A stretch of DNA of 64,000 bases from Oreohelix idahoensis (Eukaryota > Mollusca > Gastropoda > Stylommatophora > Oreohelicidae), in the NCBI GenBank assembly GCA_024509875.1, contig JAMPIV010006391.1, positions 372,001-436,000 on the forward strand, read 5' to 3'. Shown one piece after another: positions 11,235 to 23,122 of this stretch. The notes beneath the pieces were generated by a model that worked only from the letters and a program-made list of their open reading frames with translations, did not search any database and was not told the origin of the DNA. A program made the position numbers and the translations under genes. The first letter of the stretch is position 1. The number at the start of each line of letters is the position of its first letter.

Positions 11235-12511
11235 TTTTTATAGACTGTCTGACTCCGCTAGATCTGTTGTAGAAGATAGGCTGAAAGAGAGAAGATTCTC
11301 GATTTCAGGGACAGCCTCTATTAATTTCTACTATCTCACTCGTGGAAATTTATTTCTATTATTATCTCTCACTGTGGCTATCACTTATTCTAATCTATTT
11401 AGAAGGGACCAACCCAAGTCTTAATTCCCCTATCAAAAATCTACGACAGTAACCATCACGCACGATGCAATGGCCACGCAAACAGTGAACTCTAGGAGCG
11501 TGATAACAAAGAGCCTCGATGAAGAATAAATACCTTTGCTTCCAGACGGAATACAATAAGCCCGGCACGACAAAGAGACTTATTAACATGCAAGCGACAA
11601 TGGTCCGAGGGAAGAGAAGCCGCCGCCAGAGAGCGATATGACAGTTGGAAGGCGGGGGACATTTTTGCATTGGCCAGCCAATTATCTCAACACCTGCTTG
11701 TCAGGCAAGCCCGGCAACGAAAGTTGGTCGCGAATTGCCCCACCCACTTTTGCACTGAAAGGGACAAGAGAGATCCTGGGAATAAGCGACCAGAGGAACT
11801 CTTAGCTATTGGTTGTATGGGCGGAGTTGTACGTCACCGGTCCAGGAGACCTACATTTGACTTTTAGAGATATAATATACCGCGCAGCTCACTAGAGAGA
11901 TGAGTCCAGTTTTTTAACATTGTGGTGTAGAGAAAAATCCCTAAAGCATAGCCTGCAATTAATTCAGTGTGGATAAATTATTTCATATCTGTGGTGTATT
12001 GTGTTCTTAAACTATTTTGCGAAGGGAAAAGAAGGGTAGTAGATCTTATACAAATTATTAATACTTTTTTTATTATTCTCTATTCATCTTAACCTCACAC
12101 CTAAATGTGCAAAAGATAGTTTTTTAATTAATTCTTTTCATAAAGGATTATTAAAATGAGAAGCTTTTCCTCTAAGAAGATAGGCTGATAGAAATTAGTT
12201 AAAAGTTCATACTTCACCGTCATCTAGCTTGTTAAATCATCATCATAGTCTTCCATATGCACACACTCTCATGCACAATATATTTAACATCATTAGAATC
12301 GAACTCATAGAGATCAATAGTGAGAAGTAAAATAAATGACAGTCACCCAATGATATTAAGTGTGAAAACTTACGAATACTTTTGTGTGTCTTCAGTCCAT
12401 CAGAAGTCTGAGTCTACACGCTACGTGTCTGACGACTAACCAGCATTCTATGAAACAGACTCTAAAGTATATTTTATGAATCACGATTACATACTCAAGA
12501 TAATGAGTCTA
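9603..12511. other. Stretch without a supported gene; includes a (TA)n tract
   Basis: The only clear structure is a (TA)n run at 11163-11229. Frames near 11395-11867 on both strands show no domain. The word AGATAGGCTG recurs near 11274 and 12178, which may be remnants of one old repeat. Element 1 starts immediately to the right. Confidence 0.5.
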
Positions 12512-12516
12512 CATAT

Positions 12517-13661
12517 TGTAACTGTCTTTTTTTCTTTGTTGATGTGATCACTGGCCCAAGACAGTATACATGTTGTTAGATGTGTAGTGCGAGCGTATGA
12601 TGAATTGAGTGTGGGTGCGAATGAAGGCGCGAATGTGTTTAGGCTCGTATAGATGTAGATCCTGCAACCCATACTCTCACATGCAGTAATCAAGGATGCT
12701 TTGACACTGCAGGCATGTTTCAAGACATTTATTGACGGGAACACACATAGTATCAACAGGAACAGTCAGTGTAACAAGGTCATGCTGACCTGACATCGAT
12801 AGGTATACATTTGGCATTCAAAAAGGTAAACATCAGAATAGACGTGCATGGTCAATAGCAAAGTTCTTCAATAATGACAGTTCGTAGCGTCGCCCTTGGC
12901 GTCTCTGACTAAACGCGTCAGATGCCTTAGTTACTTTGACACACAGGTGCAACTTGGCACTCCCCGCCAATTGCACATATCAGGCTGTAGTATAACAGCC
13001 GAAAGCACAGGCCTCGTTCTGACGTCGGCCGTGTACTTCTGTTAAATAGGTTATCATCAACCCTGCAGTAATACTTATTGTAGATAGAAGTTCCGCCAAT
13101 CTGCGGCTCCCACAATATATCTTCGTCACTGGCTTTCTGGACAATATAAGACTAACAGTCTTGGATGGCTACCTCGAGCACAAATATATAAGTTCTGAAA
13201 TGGCGGATCAGTGAGCTGCTGTTCACCCTAGGTAATCCTTTACATGTTCTGCCACCGAAAAGCGTAATAATGCATAAAGGTCGGTATTACCTGGAAAATG
13301 AATCCTCAGAACTAAACAAGGAATTCTGTCGTCATCCCGACGCACAGAGATTCACTGGGGAAAACTGCCATAGCAGTTACTTCGAAGATTCTCCCCGAAA
13401 AACAATGGACTCTTGGTCCCTTCAGAAAAACAGGACCTCCCGGCTTCCCGGAAGTATATCTCACTCCCGCTTAAAAAACCTTCCCATAGGCCTACGCCGA
13501 ACTGTCAACCTCTGACCCTAAAGGTCAAACACAATGAATGAATAAACAAGGGAAGACAACCCCTAATCAACCTGACATCGCAGGTAAAGACACAATTATT
13601 CTTATGATACAAACATAAGCAAATAACTTGACAGATGACTCCGTCGAAAATGACAGCAACA
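12517..13661 (-). repeat. 3' LTR of element 1
   Basis: This copy is 1145 bp with TG...CA ends, matching 20583-21727 over its whole length. In element sense it has a TATATA box near 13182 and an AATAAA signal near 12729-12734, so promoter and polyadenylation signals are both plausible. It is flanked on the outside by the CATAT duplication. Confidence 0.95.
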
Positions 13662-13679
13662 TTACTACCACCCCCCTGT
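13662..13679 (-). other. Polypurine tract of element 1
   Basis: In element sense ACAGGGGGGTGGTAGTAA directly precedes the TG of the 3' LTR. A T-rich box and an A-run lie just upstream, and the same arrangement is seen in element 3. Confidence 0.75.
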
Positions 13680-14094
13680 AAAAAAAAAAATGAAATTTTT
13701 TTTTTTTTAATATGTCCATGAGCAAGATAGCACCAGTATCACTTCTGTGCTCATGCAAACAATGAACCTAATATCAGGTACAATAGAAGAGGGTACAAAT
13801 CATCTCCCAACATAGGAGAAAATATTTCCTTTAAGCCAAACAAACTAAGGGATACCATTCAAGAAACCTAAGTTGCTGGCAATACCAATCATATATCAAA
13901 CATTACTAAATAATATAACCATAGCAATATACAAATGTCAATGCTATTTTAGCAACATATCACTGATGGATGGACAAAATGAAATTTGTTAAATTATCTA
14001 AACATCATCCAAATACATTTGTATTACAACATATTATGATATTAAGGACAGACCTAAGTCTGAAAATATATCAGGAAAAACTAGGACACAAGAT

Positions 14095-17000
14095 TTAACT
14101 GGAATCATGTGGGCATCTAGACAATATGTCCGCCATCACATTATCCGAACCACGGATAGCTCGCACCGTGAAATGGAAAGGCTGAAGAGCAATAGCATAA
14201 CGAGTAGATCTCGAGCTCTTCAAATCCTTACTTTGCATAGCCGTAAGAGCTTTTTGGTCGGTTTCCATAAAGAAATGCGCGCCCAGAAGGAACCTTTGTA
14301 GCTTAAGAATGGACCAAACCATAGCCAACAATTCACGGTCCAAAACCGAGTAATTCCTTTCTGCCGCATTCAGCTTCCTAGAAATATACATTACAGGATG
14401 CAGAGTTCCTGAATATTCCTGCATTAGTGCCGCTCCAATGCCAGTGGAAGAGGCATCACTACGAAGGACAAAAGTCTTATCAATCGTCGGTAGTCTTAAG
14501 ATAGGATGAGATGAGAACAAATTCTTAACCTGATCCAATGAAGATTGGCATTCTTGGGACCAACGCACCATATTAGGAGAACCTTTTTTCAATAACGTTG
14601 AAAGTGGTGCCATAATGGAGGACAGATTCTCAATGAATCTTCCATAGAATTGTATCAATCCCAAGAGACTACGCACTTGCTTTTTTGTCTTCGGAACCGA
14701 GATATTTAATATCTTTGAAATGTTTTGGTCCTCTGTCTTCAACAGACCATGACCAACTCGATGACCTAGGAAGGAAATTTCACTAAACCCAACAAAAGCT
14801 TTAGAGGGTTTAGCAGTCAAACTATGCTCACGTAGAGTAGATAGCAATTCCTTCAGACCCACATAGTGTTCTTCCCAAGTATCGCTGAAAAGACAGATGT
14901 CGTCTAAATATGCAATGACATCTGCACGATCTGATAGAATTCGTCGCATCATGCGTACGAAAGTCGCTGGGGCGTTCATAAGCCCGAAAGGCATAAAATT
15001 CCATTGAAACAGACCCCTAGGTGTCGAAAAAGCAGTGAGAGGTTTGGCGTGTTCCGTCAGTGGGACTTGCCAATAACCTTTCGACAAGTCTAGTTTAGTA
15101 AAGAATTTAGCTTTAGAAAGTCTAATAAGTAGATCATCTAATAACGGCATAGGTTCAGCATCGAACTTCGTAACTTGATTTAATTTGCGATAATCAACGC
15201 AAAGACGTATGTTATTGTCTTTCTTTCGAACAATAACTATTGACGAAGAATAAGCTGAAGTGGATGGTTCAATTATTTGTAGTTGAATCATTTCATCCAA
15301 TTCTTTCTCGACTTGTGCTTGAAAATGAATAGGTATTGGGTATGGTCTTACTCTGATCGGATTACGATCAGTAAGTATGATGTCATGTTCTATGACATCT
15401 GTGTGTCCAGGAATGTCGGTAAGGACATCCTGATATGATTGTAACGTAGAGGATACTTGACGTTGTTCCTCAAAAGACAAGTTGGAAGAGACTGTAACGT
15501 CTCTCCACGATTCCGTTGAAGTAAGTGGAATCGTAGGAAGAGGTAAGTTCACGTCAGAAAAAATAGTTTCCTCATCCTGTATAACAGACAGGGATGAGAT
15601 GTGACCATGTTGAACTGGAGAGTCGTCCGTCGCCTGGAAAATAGGCTGTAAATAGTCTGGACGTTCAATAAACTCTGTTAACATATTTATATGGAAGGTT
15701 TTATGCCTTCCATCCACATCGACAATATAGTCGACATCAGAAATTTTCGAGACTATAGTGTATGGACCCTTCCAAGAAATGAGAAGTCTATTCTCTCTTG
15801 AGGGCAGTAAGACATATGCTTTGTCTCCAGGACAAAGTTGACGTAGGCGTCTTTTCTTATTAGCAAATCGCCTAGCTTTTTCTTTCGCAAATTCGGAAGA
15901 TGAAGTTGCTAACCTGCACGATTCGATAATCTTTTCTCTAAGAGCTATAACATATTCATATGACGATTGTGTATCATCGTCAATATTATCGGAAGTTATC
16001 AAATCGTGTAACAAGGACATTGGCCCGCGCGGTTGCGCGCCAAAGACAAGTTCGAAAGGAGAAAACCCTGTATGCTCGTTGGGAACCTCTCTATAGGCAA
16101 AGAGGACTGCAGGTAAAACCCTGTCCCAATCTTCAGGATGATCCTCCGTTATCTTGCCAAGTAAGTTCTTTAGTGTCCTGTTAAGACGTTCTACCAATCC
16201 ATTGGACATTGGATGATAAATACTACTGAGAGACCTTTTAATGTCTAGCGTAGCCATTACCTGAGACATAACGTCCGAAATTAACTGAGTGCCGTGATCC
16301 GACAGTATTTCTCCGGGGAATCCCAGACGAGAAAATACGAGCCAAAGAGCATCAGCGATATCGACAGTTGATATGCTCTTCAGAGGAATAGCCTCTGGCC
16401 AACGCGTGCACATGTCCACGCAAGTGAGGATAAATTGGTGTCCTCTGGCTGACTTAATTTTGAACGGACCAATGATGTCTATAGCCATTTTCTGAAACGG
16501 CCGAATCGGAATATCTGCAGCCTGAATAGGAGCAGCATGTCTCGGACCCCTAGACTTGACCTCTTGACAAATTTTGCAAGATCGGCAATAAATTCGGATG
16601 TCTTTATTCACGAATGGCCAAAAGAATGACGCAAGGACTCTAGTTTTAGTTCTGGAAAAACCCATGTGTCCCGCACACTGAGAATCGTGTGCATGCCGAA
16701 GAATTAAGGCTCTCATACACTTAGGCACAAGAATTTGCGAATGCATAGACTTGTCCGAGTGTTGTACCATTCGTACCAATATACCATTCTTCATAGTAAT
16801 ATACGATTTGTGATTCGTATTTTGATTGGGATCCCCTTTCTTTGCCAGAAGGAAGTATTTCTTCAAAGAAGGATCCTCTTCTTGACGTTTAACAAACGAG
16901 TCATGGGAAATCACCAAGTGCTCGTCTTGGCTATCAACTTCATTACTATTATCAGATGAAGTTGGGGGATTAAGAGCTTGAGCTCTTGTCATCACTGCAT

Positions 17001-18600
17001 TGACCGTTTGAATGTTTTTTTCTTCCCAACTAGAAATTTGTTGCGGGGTGCATTCCTTAACCCCATGAATACGACCGATTATAAGATCCGCAATAGGATT
17101 AGGAAGAAGACATGCATGGACATCTCCTGTGAAGAAAGGAGTGTCAATCCTAATAATAGCAGTAGGATAGCTTTCCATAGTACCACCAAATGTAACACAT
17201 TTGATTGTTTTTCCAGTGGCACAGCAAGGATCTATCAGAGACTCCTTAACCCCGACGGTAGTACATCCCGAATCGAAAAGTACTGAGACTAGCCTATCAT
17301 TTATTAGACCTTTATCTAAGATGAGAGATCCTCTCCCATCATGCGCAACTGTAGCAGGTAGAGCAGGAAGAGGGTGACCACAACTTAGCGTAGATACAGT
17401 TGATGAGTCAAACAATGTTAAGCATTGGGGGCATTCAGTTGCTCTCCCAAAATCGAAAGCACAACCAGTGATAGCCCTAGAGTTACCACTATCATTTACT
17501 GTATTACAGGCTCCATCAAACTCTTGTTGCGCAGAGTTTGCCTGTTGGTAAGGTCTTTTCTTGTTAAACCTAGGTCTACCTCGATTATCATTTCCCCTGT
17601 AATTATTTTGACTATCATTTCCCCTGTAATTATTTCGACTATCATTTCCCCTGTAATTGTTATCATATTGCCTATTGTAATCATCATTCCGGTTTGAATC
17701 CCGGTTTCTAAATTCACCATCGTCATAATCTTGACGTCGAGAATGATTACCTCGAAAATTTGAATAATTATTATTTGGATAGCCTTTGCGAAAGTGTCTC
17801 AAATTATTACCACTAAAATTACGAGAACTACCATCTTGTCTCCACTGCATAGACGAAGAACCATCATGTGTTGGATTATTCCGCTTCTGAGTGTAATTTT
17901 GATTACTTCCCCTATTCCAATTTTGTTGAGCACCCTGAAATTTTTTTTTGAAATTAGGGCCATATGGTGTTGCCGAAGCCACTGGCAACCCTTCTTTCAC
18001 TTTAGAATTGCTAACTGTAGCATGGGGATGTGCTGTGGCATACTGACAACAGTATTCCTCCATTTCTTTTAAGTTTTTAGGCTTACGCTCATGAAGGAAT
18101 GCAAGAAAAGAATCATTAACAGATGACAAAACCTTATCTCGCAATAATAAGTCCATTAGACCTTCATATGTTTTCTCAATCTGAGACAACTCAACCCATC
18201 GTGTAAATGTACGACGTATCTTTGTAACAAAATCAGAGAAATCTACTCCATTTTCTGGCAACATTGTCCTAAAACGAAGACGATAGTCTTCTTGTTTTAG
18301 TTGATATTTTTTTAGTAATGCTGCCCTGACAACATCATAATTAGTCCTCTCATGTTCGTCTATTGTCATAAGAGTAGTCACTGTGTCACCTGTAAAAAAT
18401 GGCATCAGTTGTTCAACATATTTTTCCTTTTTTATGTTATGCGTATCGCACAAAAATTGGAATCTATCTAGATAATCTGCTACGTCATCCTTTAAAGGAT
18501 TGAAATGAGGCAATTTAATCCTACTAACAAACTCCCTTGTCGTACTCGAAGTTGTTTGCTGAGCACCCGTACTCGCCAATTTCAATTTCTCTAACTCCAA
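14095..18600 (-). CDS. gag-pol: Element 1 gag-pol: gag, protease, integrase, RT, RNase H
   Basis: This is a 1501-codon uninterrupted frame. Residues about 25-195 are a Ty3-type gag capsid. Residues 215-350 are rich in Asn, Arg and Gly with repeated NNYRGND units, in place of a CCHC knuckle. Residues 389-409 hold CPQC and CGH. The protease has LFDSGCT near 443. The integrase zinc finger is at 637-680 (HAHDSQCAGH, CRSCKICQ). The integrase core has Asp 706 (AIDIIGP), Asp 769 (LSDHGTQ) and Glu 804 (GLVERLN), with a GPY module near 943. RT spans about 1075-1290 with YLDD near 1231. RNase H spans about 1375-1495. All catalytic residues are present. The upstream TTG is not a credible start: expression needs a -1 shift from the preceding frame or an upstream fusion. 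Confidence 0.95.
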   Translation of the reverse strand: MELEKLKLASTGAQQTTSSTTREFVSRIKLPHFNPLKDDVADYLDRFQFLCDTHNIKKEKYVEQLMPFFTGDTVTTLMTIDEHERTNYDVVRAALLKKYQLKQEDYRLRFRTMLPENGVDFSDFVTKIRRTFTRWVELSQIEKTYEGLMDLLLRDKVLSSVNDSFLAFLHERKPKNLKEMEEYCCQYATAHPHATVSNSKVKEGLPVASATPYGPNFKKKFQGAQQNWNRGSNQNYTQKRNNPTHDGSSSMQWRQDGSSRNFSGNNLRHFRKGYPNNNYSNFRGNHSRRQDYDDGEFRNRDSNRNDDYNRQYDNNYRGNDSRNNYRGNDSQNNYRGNDNRGRPRFNKKRPYQQANSAQQEFDGACNTVNDSGNSRAITGCAFDFGRATECPQCLTLFDSSTVSTLSCGHPLPALPATVAHDGRGSLILDKGLINDRLVSVLFDSGCTTVGVKESLIDPCCATGKTIKCVTFGGTMESYPTAIIRIDTPFFTGDVHACLLPNPIADLIIGRIHGVKECTPQQISSWEEKNIQTVNAVMTRAQALNPPTSSDNSNEVDSQDEHLVISHDSFVKRQEEDPSLKKYFLLAKKGDPNQNTNHKSYITMKNGILVRMVQHSDKSMHSQILVPKCMRALILRHAHDSQCAGHMGFSRTKTRVLASFFWPFVNKDIRIYCRSCKICQEVKSRGPRHAAPIQAADIPIRPFQKMAIDIIGPFKIKSARGHQFILTCVDMCTRWPEAIPLKSISTVDIADALWLVFSRLGFPGEILSDHGTQLISDVMSQVMATLDIKRSLSSIYHPMSNGLVERLNRTLKNLLGKITEDHPEDWDRVLPAVLFAYREVPNEHTGFSPFELVFGAQPRGPMSLLHDLITSDNIDDDTQSSYEYVIALREKIIESCRLATSSSEFAKEKARRFANKKRRLRQLCPGDKAYVLLPSRENRLLISWKGPYTIVSKISDVDYIVDVDGRHKTFHINMLTEFIERPDYLQPIFQATDDSPVQHGHISSLSVIQDEETIFSDVNLPLPTIPLTSTESWRDVTVSSNLSFEEQRQVSSTLQSYQDVLTDIPGHTDVIEHDIILTDRNPIRVRPYPIPIHFQAQVEKELDEMIQLQIIEPSTSAYSSSIVIVRKKDNNIRLCVDYRKLNQVTKFDAEPMPLLDDLLIRLSKAKFFTKLDLSKGYWQVPLTEHAKPLTAFSTPRGLFQWNFMPFGLMNAPATFVRMMRRILSDRADVIAYLDDICLFSDTWEEHYVGLKELLSTLREHSLTAKPSKAFVGFSEISFLGHRVGHGLLKTEDQNISKILNISVPKTKKQVRSLLGLIQFYGRFIENLSSIMAPLSTLLKKGSPNMVRWSQECQSSLDQVKNLFSSHPILRLPTIDKTFVLRSDASSTGIGAALMQEYSGTLHPVMYISRKLNAAERNYSVLDRELLAMVWSILKLQRFLLGAHFFMETDQKALTAMQSKDLKSSRSTRYAIALQPFHFTVRAIRGSDNVMADILSRCPHDSS

Positions 18601-19013
18601 AGTTGCGAGTTTTCATCAAGTTCCATCTTCTGTTTTCTTTCCTCATGTTCCATTTTTCTGATTTCAGCCTCAGCTTTCCTCTCCTCTGCAGCAGCTTGAG
18701 CTTTCCTCTCCTCTGCAGCAGCTTCTTTGTCTAATCTCTTTTGTTCAGCTTCAAATCTCCTTTCCTCCACCTGCATCTGCAATTTCTTTTGTTCAGCAGC
18801 CATATCAGCTTCTCTGTCTAGCCTTTTTTGTTCCGCCGCAGCTTCTCTTTCTAATCTTTTCTCTTCAGCCTGAGCTTTTTTCTCTTCAGCCTGAGCTTTT
18901 TTCTCTTCTGCAGCTAATGCTTTGTCATACTGAGCAACAGCCCATTGTTCTAACTGTTGACCAGTTTTATCAAGGGCTCTCCCTTGTGTAATAAAGTAGT
19001 CCAATGTAGACAT
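18591..19013 (-). CDS. gag: Element 1 N-terminal gag: charged coiled-coil protein
   Basis: This 140-codon frame starts at the ATG at 19011-19013 and begins MSTLDYF, a motif also seen in element 2. Residues about 35-125 are a highly charged helix built from Ala-Glu-Lys-Arg repeats such as EEKKAQAEEKRLEREAA, a likely coiled coil. The frame ends in TAG 10 bases inside the 1501-codon frame, which is read -1 relative to it. In element 2 the same coiled coil and the capsid are in one frame. So this is either a 1-base lesion or a shift used for expression; I see no canonical slippery heptamer in the overlap. Confidence 0.85.
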   Translation of the reverse strand: MSTLDYFITQGRALDKTGQQLEQWAVAQYDKALAAEEKKAQAEEKKAQAEEKRLEREAAAEQKRLDREADMAAEQKKLQMQVEERRFEAEQKRLDKEAAAEERKAQAAAEERKAEAEIRKMEHEERKQKMELDENSQLWS

Positions 19014-20582
19014 CTTGTCTAATGAGATCAGAAACCTGAAAAAAAAATTAAATAAATTACCTTATCCCACTTCAATGGGAGACAAGTCTGAAATGCTAGA
19101 CTTGGTATACTCACTTCACTTTATTTTACTGTCTTAGTCTTAGACAAAGACTTTGTATGTTCCTCTTGTTTATAATGTACCCAAAAAATCACTTGAGTAC
19201 CTGTGGAAAAAAAAATTCCCTTATATCCCACTCACTATGGGCACAAGTCTTTTTTATAAAGAACTTGAATATGTATTTCACCTTGTCTCAATCTTTGTAG
19301 ATAACAAGTCTTTTATCAAAGAACTTGTATAAATATCTTATATAATATTATTTAACAAACTCTATATGAAGAGTCTACCTTATCAATAATATCAAAACAT
19401 GACCAAGTATGTGTATGTAGACTGTGCATGACAGTAATGTAGTACAACCAAAAAAAAAAAAATACAAAGACAAAAATACAAAACAATACAAATGGCAACA
19501 CTGTTTTAACCAAAAATGTGTAGAGAAATACACAAGAAAGGAGAGACCTACAGAATACAAACAAAACAAATCGACAATCAAAACTGAAAAACAGACAAAA
19601 TATTACAAAAAACAACGTTAAGTACAATTACATCACAGCTAACATCAATAGCGACCAATTGTCACTAGCAAATTTCCAAATTAAGAAAATTTGCACCTAT
19701 AGAACGCTTACAGTAAGCCTCGATCAAGTGGCATATTTACCGTAAGACCCACCAACCGAAAAACCCGCAGAAAAATACACCAAAAACAGTAGAAGTAACA
19801 TAATATAGCAATCAATTTCAATGTGTTGCAGAACAAGTTCAGTCACAGCTGAAACTAAAATAAATTCCTTGCTCCTTGCGAACACAGAAACGAAATGTCA
19901 AACGCGCACTGAACGTCAAATCCACTGTAACATAAAGTGGTATTCACGAACCAAAGTTACTATGACCTTCTCAAATTAGGGCTTGCACATTGAATGTTTA
20001 CTATTTCCACGTACTGTTTACAAACACTTGACCTCCAACAATGTAGCTTGAATGCTCTGACCTAGAAAAGTCTGTTGTTGAATGAAACGTGTAACAACCA
20101 GCAGTACTGTTTACAATAGGAACCCGCCTTCTATGCAGTTATGGTCCACGTAGCAAATGCCTAGTAGTTAACTTCAGTACATGTCTTGTTATGCTTTATG
20201 TAGCATTATAATATAAATGCTCGTACTGTTTATTTGGGTCAACCGTTGATGACCTATATCTGTCCTGTTGTAGCCAAAACTTGCAAGTGTAGAATTAGCG
20301 CTGTGTGTTACGGCTGTCCCGTGTGTAGCTTAGACCCACAGATCAGAAGTGTAATGTGTACTTGTCCTTCTTGTAACTTTCTCGACAAAACTGGAGACAT
20401 CATACATGTAACAGCCAACCAGGAATGTAAATTTCTGGATCCATAAATGTCAACAATAATGTCAAATGCTCGCTCTGTTCTTTTTAAACCCACAGATCTG
20501 GTCCATCAGAAATGTAAGTTTCTAGGCCACATTGGCGACAAGAAATGTATCATAAGAGCCCACGTAACTGGTCCACCAGAAA
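19014..20582 (-). other. Element 1 5' leader with candidate primer-binding site
   Basis: The 1.57-kb leader between 5' LTR and gag is without a supported gene. In element sense, 4 bases after the LTR, TGGTGGACCAGTTACG starts with the TGG expected of a tRNA primer site. I could not match it confidently to a tRNA. A close copy of the motif lies 70 bases further in (20498-20512). Several short units with GAAATGTAAGTTTCT-like sequence recur between 20410 and 20590. Confidence 0.55.
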
Positions 20583-21727
20583 TGTAACTGTCTTTTTTTC
20601 TTTGTTGATGTGATCACTGGCCCAAGACAGTATACATGTTGTTAGATGTGTAGTGCGAGCGTATGATGAATTGAGTGTGGGTGCGAATGAAGGCGCGAAT
20701 GTGTTTAGGCTCGTATAGATGTAGATCCTGCAACCCATACTCTCACATGCAGTAATCAAGGATGCTTTGACACTGCAGGCATGTTTCAAGACATTTATTG
20801 ACGGGAACACACATAGTATCAACAGGAACAGTCAGTGTAACAAGGTCATGCTGACCTGACATCGATAGGTATACATTTGGCATTCAAAAAGGTAAACATC
20901 AGAATAGACGTGCATGGTCAATAGCAAAGTTCTTCAATAATGACAGTTCGTAGCGTCGCCCTTGGCGTCTCTGACTAAACGCGTCAGATGCCTTAGTTAC
21001 TTTGACACACAGGTGCAACTTGGCACTCCCCGCCAATTGCACATATCAGGCTGTAGTATAACAGCCGAAAGCACAGGCCTCGTTCTGACGTCGGCCGTGT
21101 ACTTCTGTTAAATAGGTTATCATCAACCCTGCAGTAATACTTATTGTAGATAGAAGTTCCGCCAATCTGCGGCTCCCACAATATATCTTCGTCACTGGCT
21201 TTCTGGACAATATAAGACTAACAGTCTTGGATGGCTACCTCGAGCACAAATATATAAGTTCTGAAATGGCGGATCAGTGAGCTGCTGTTCACCCTAGGTA
21301 ATCCTTTACATGTTCTGCCACCGAAAAGCGTAATAATGCATAAAGGTCGGTATTACCTGGAAAATGAATCCTCAGAACTAAACAAGGAATTCTGTCGTCA
21401 TCCCGACGCACAGAGATTCACTGGGGAAAACTGCCATAGCAGTTACTTCGAAGATTCTCCCCGAAAAACAATGGACTCTTGGTCCCTTCAGAAAAACAGG
21501 ACCTCCCGGCTTCCCGGAAGTATATCTCACTCCCGCTTAAAAAACCTTCCCATAGGCCTACGCCGAACTGTCAACCTCTGACCCTAAAGGTCAAACACAA
21601 TGAATGAATAAACAAGGGAAGACAACCCCTAATCAACCTGACATCGCAGGTAAAGACACAATTATTCTTATGATACAAACATAAGCAAATAACTTGACAG
21701 ATGACTCCGTCGAAAATGACAGCAACA
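20583..21727 (-). repeat. 5' LTR of element 1
   Basis: This is the 1145-bp copy of 12517-13661 with TG...CA ends. In element orientation it precedes the leader and should carry the promoter. The outside flank is CATAT (21728-21732), matching the other end. Confidence 0.95.
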
Positions 21728-21732
21728 CATAT

Positions 21733-23090
<1,358 letters not shown>

Positions 23091-23122
23091 TCTTCTTCTT
23101 CTGCGTTCGGTTTGTAGTCATG

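Larger units (their letters stand above)
12517..21727 (-). mobile_element. Element 1: complete INT-first Ty3/gypsy (Gmr1-like) LTR retrotransposon
   Basis: Two 1145-bp LTRs (12517-13661 and 20583-21727) bound a minus-strand interior. The 5-bp host sequence CATAT is duplicated on both sides (12512-12516 and 21728-21732). Inside, in element order, are a leader with a candidate primer site, a coiled-coil gag frame, and a 1501-codon frame ordered gag, protease, integrase, RT, RNase H, then a polypurine tract. Integrase ahead of RT is the order of Ty1/copia and of the Gmr1 group, yet the RT and integrase sequences are Ty3/gypsy-like. Line-by-line reading of the LTRs showed no difference, so the insertion is recent. 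No envelope-like frame follows RNase H. Confidence 0.95.

Noticed and set aside
11395..11867. Back-to-back frames of 91 and 65 codons on opposite strands
   Set aside because: No recognisable domain, and lengths are within what chance gives in this sequence.
13270..13515. 81-codon frame present twice (also 21336-21581)
   Set aside because: It is duplicated only because it lies in the two LTRs of element 1; no domain, and it is antisense to the element.
17425..17726. Ile/Val-rich frames on either strand opposite or shifted from the gag basic region
   Set aside because: They are out-of-frame readings of the 27-bp repeats that encode NNYRGND units.
20234..20446. Cysteine-rich 70-codon frame in the element 1 leader
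   Set aside because: It arises from repeated TGTAA/TGT-like words in the leader and has no counterpart in element 2.
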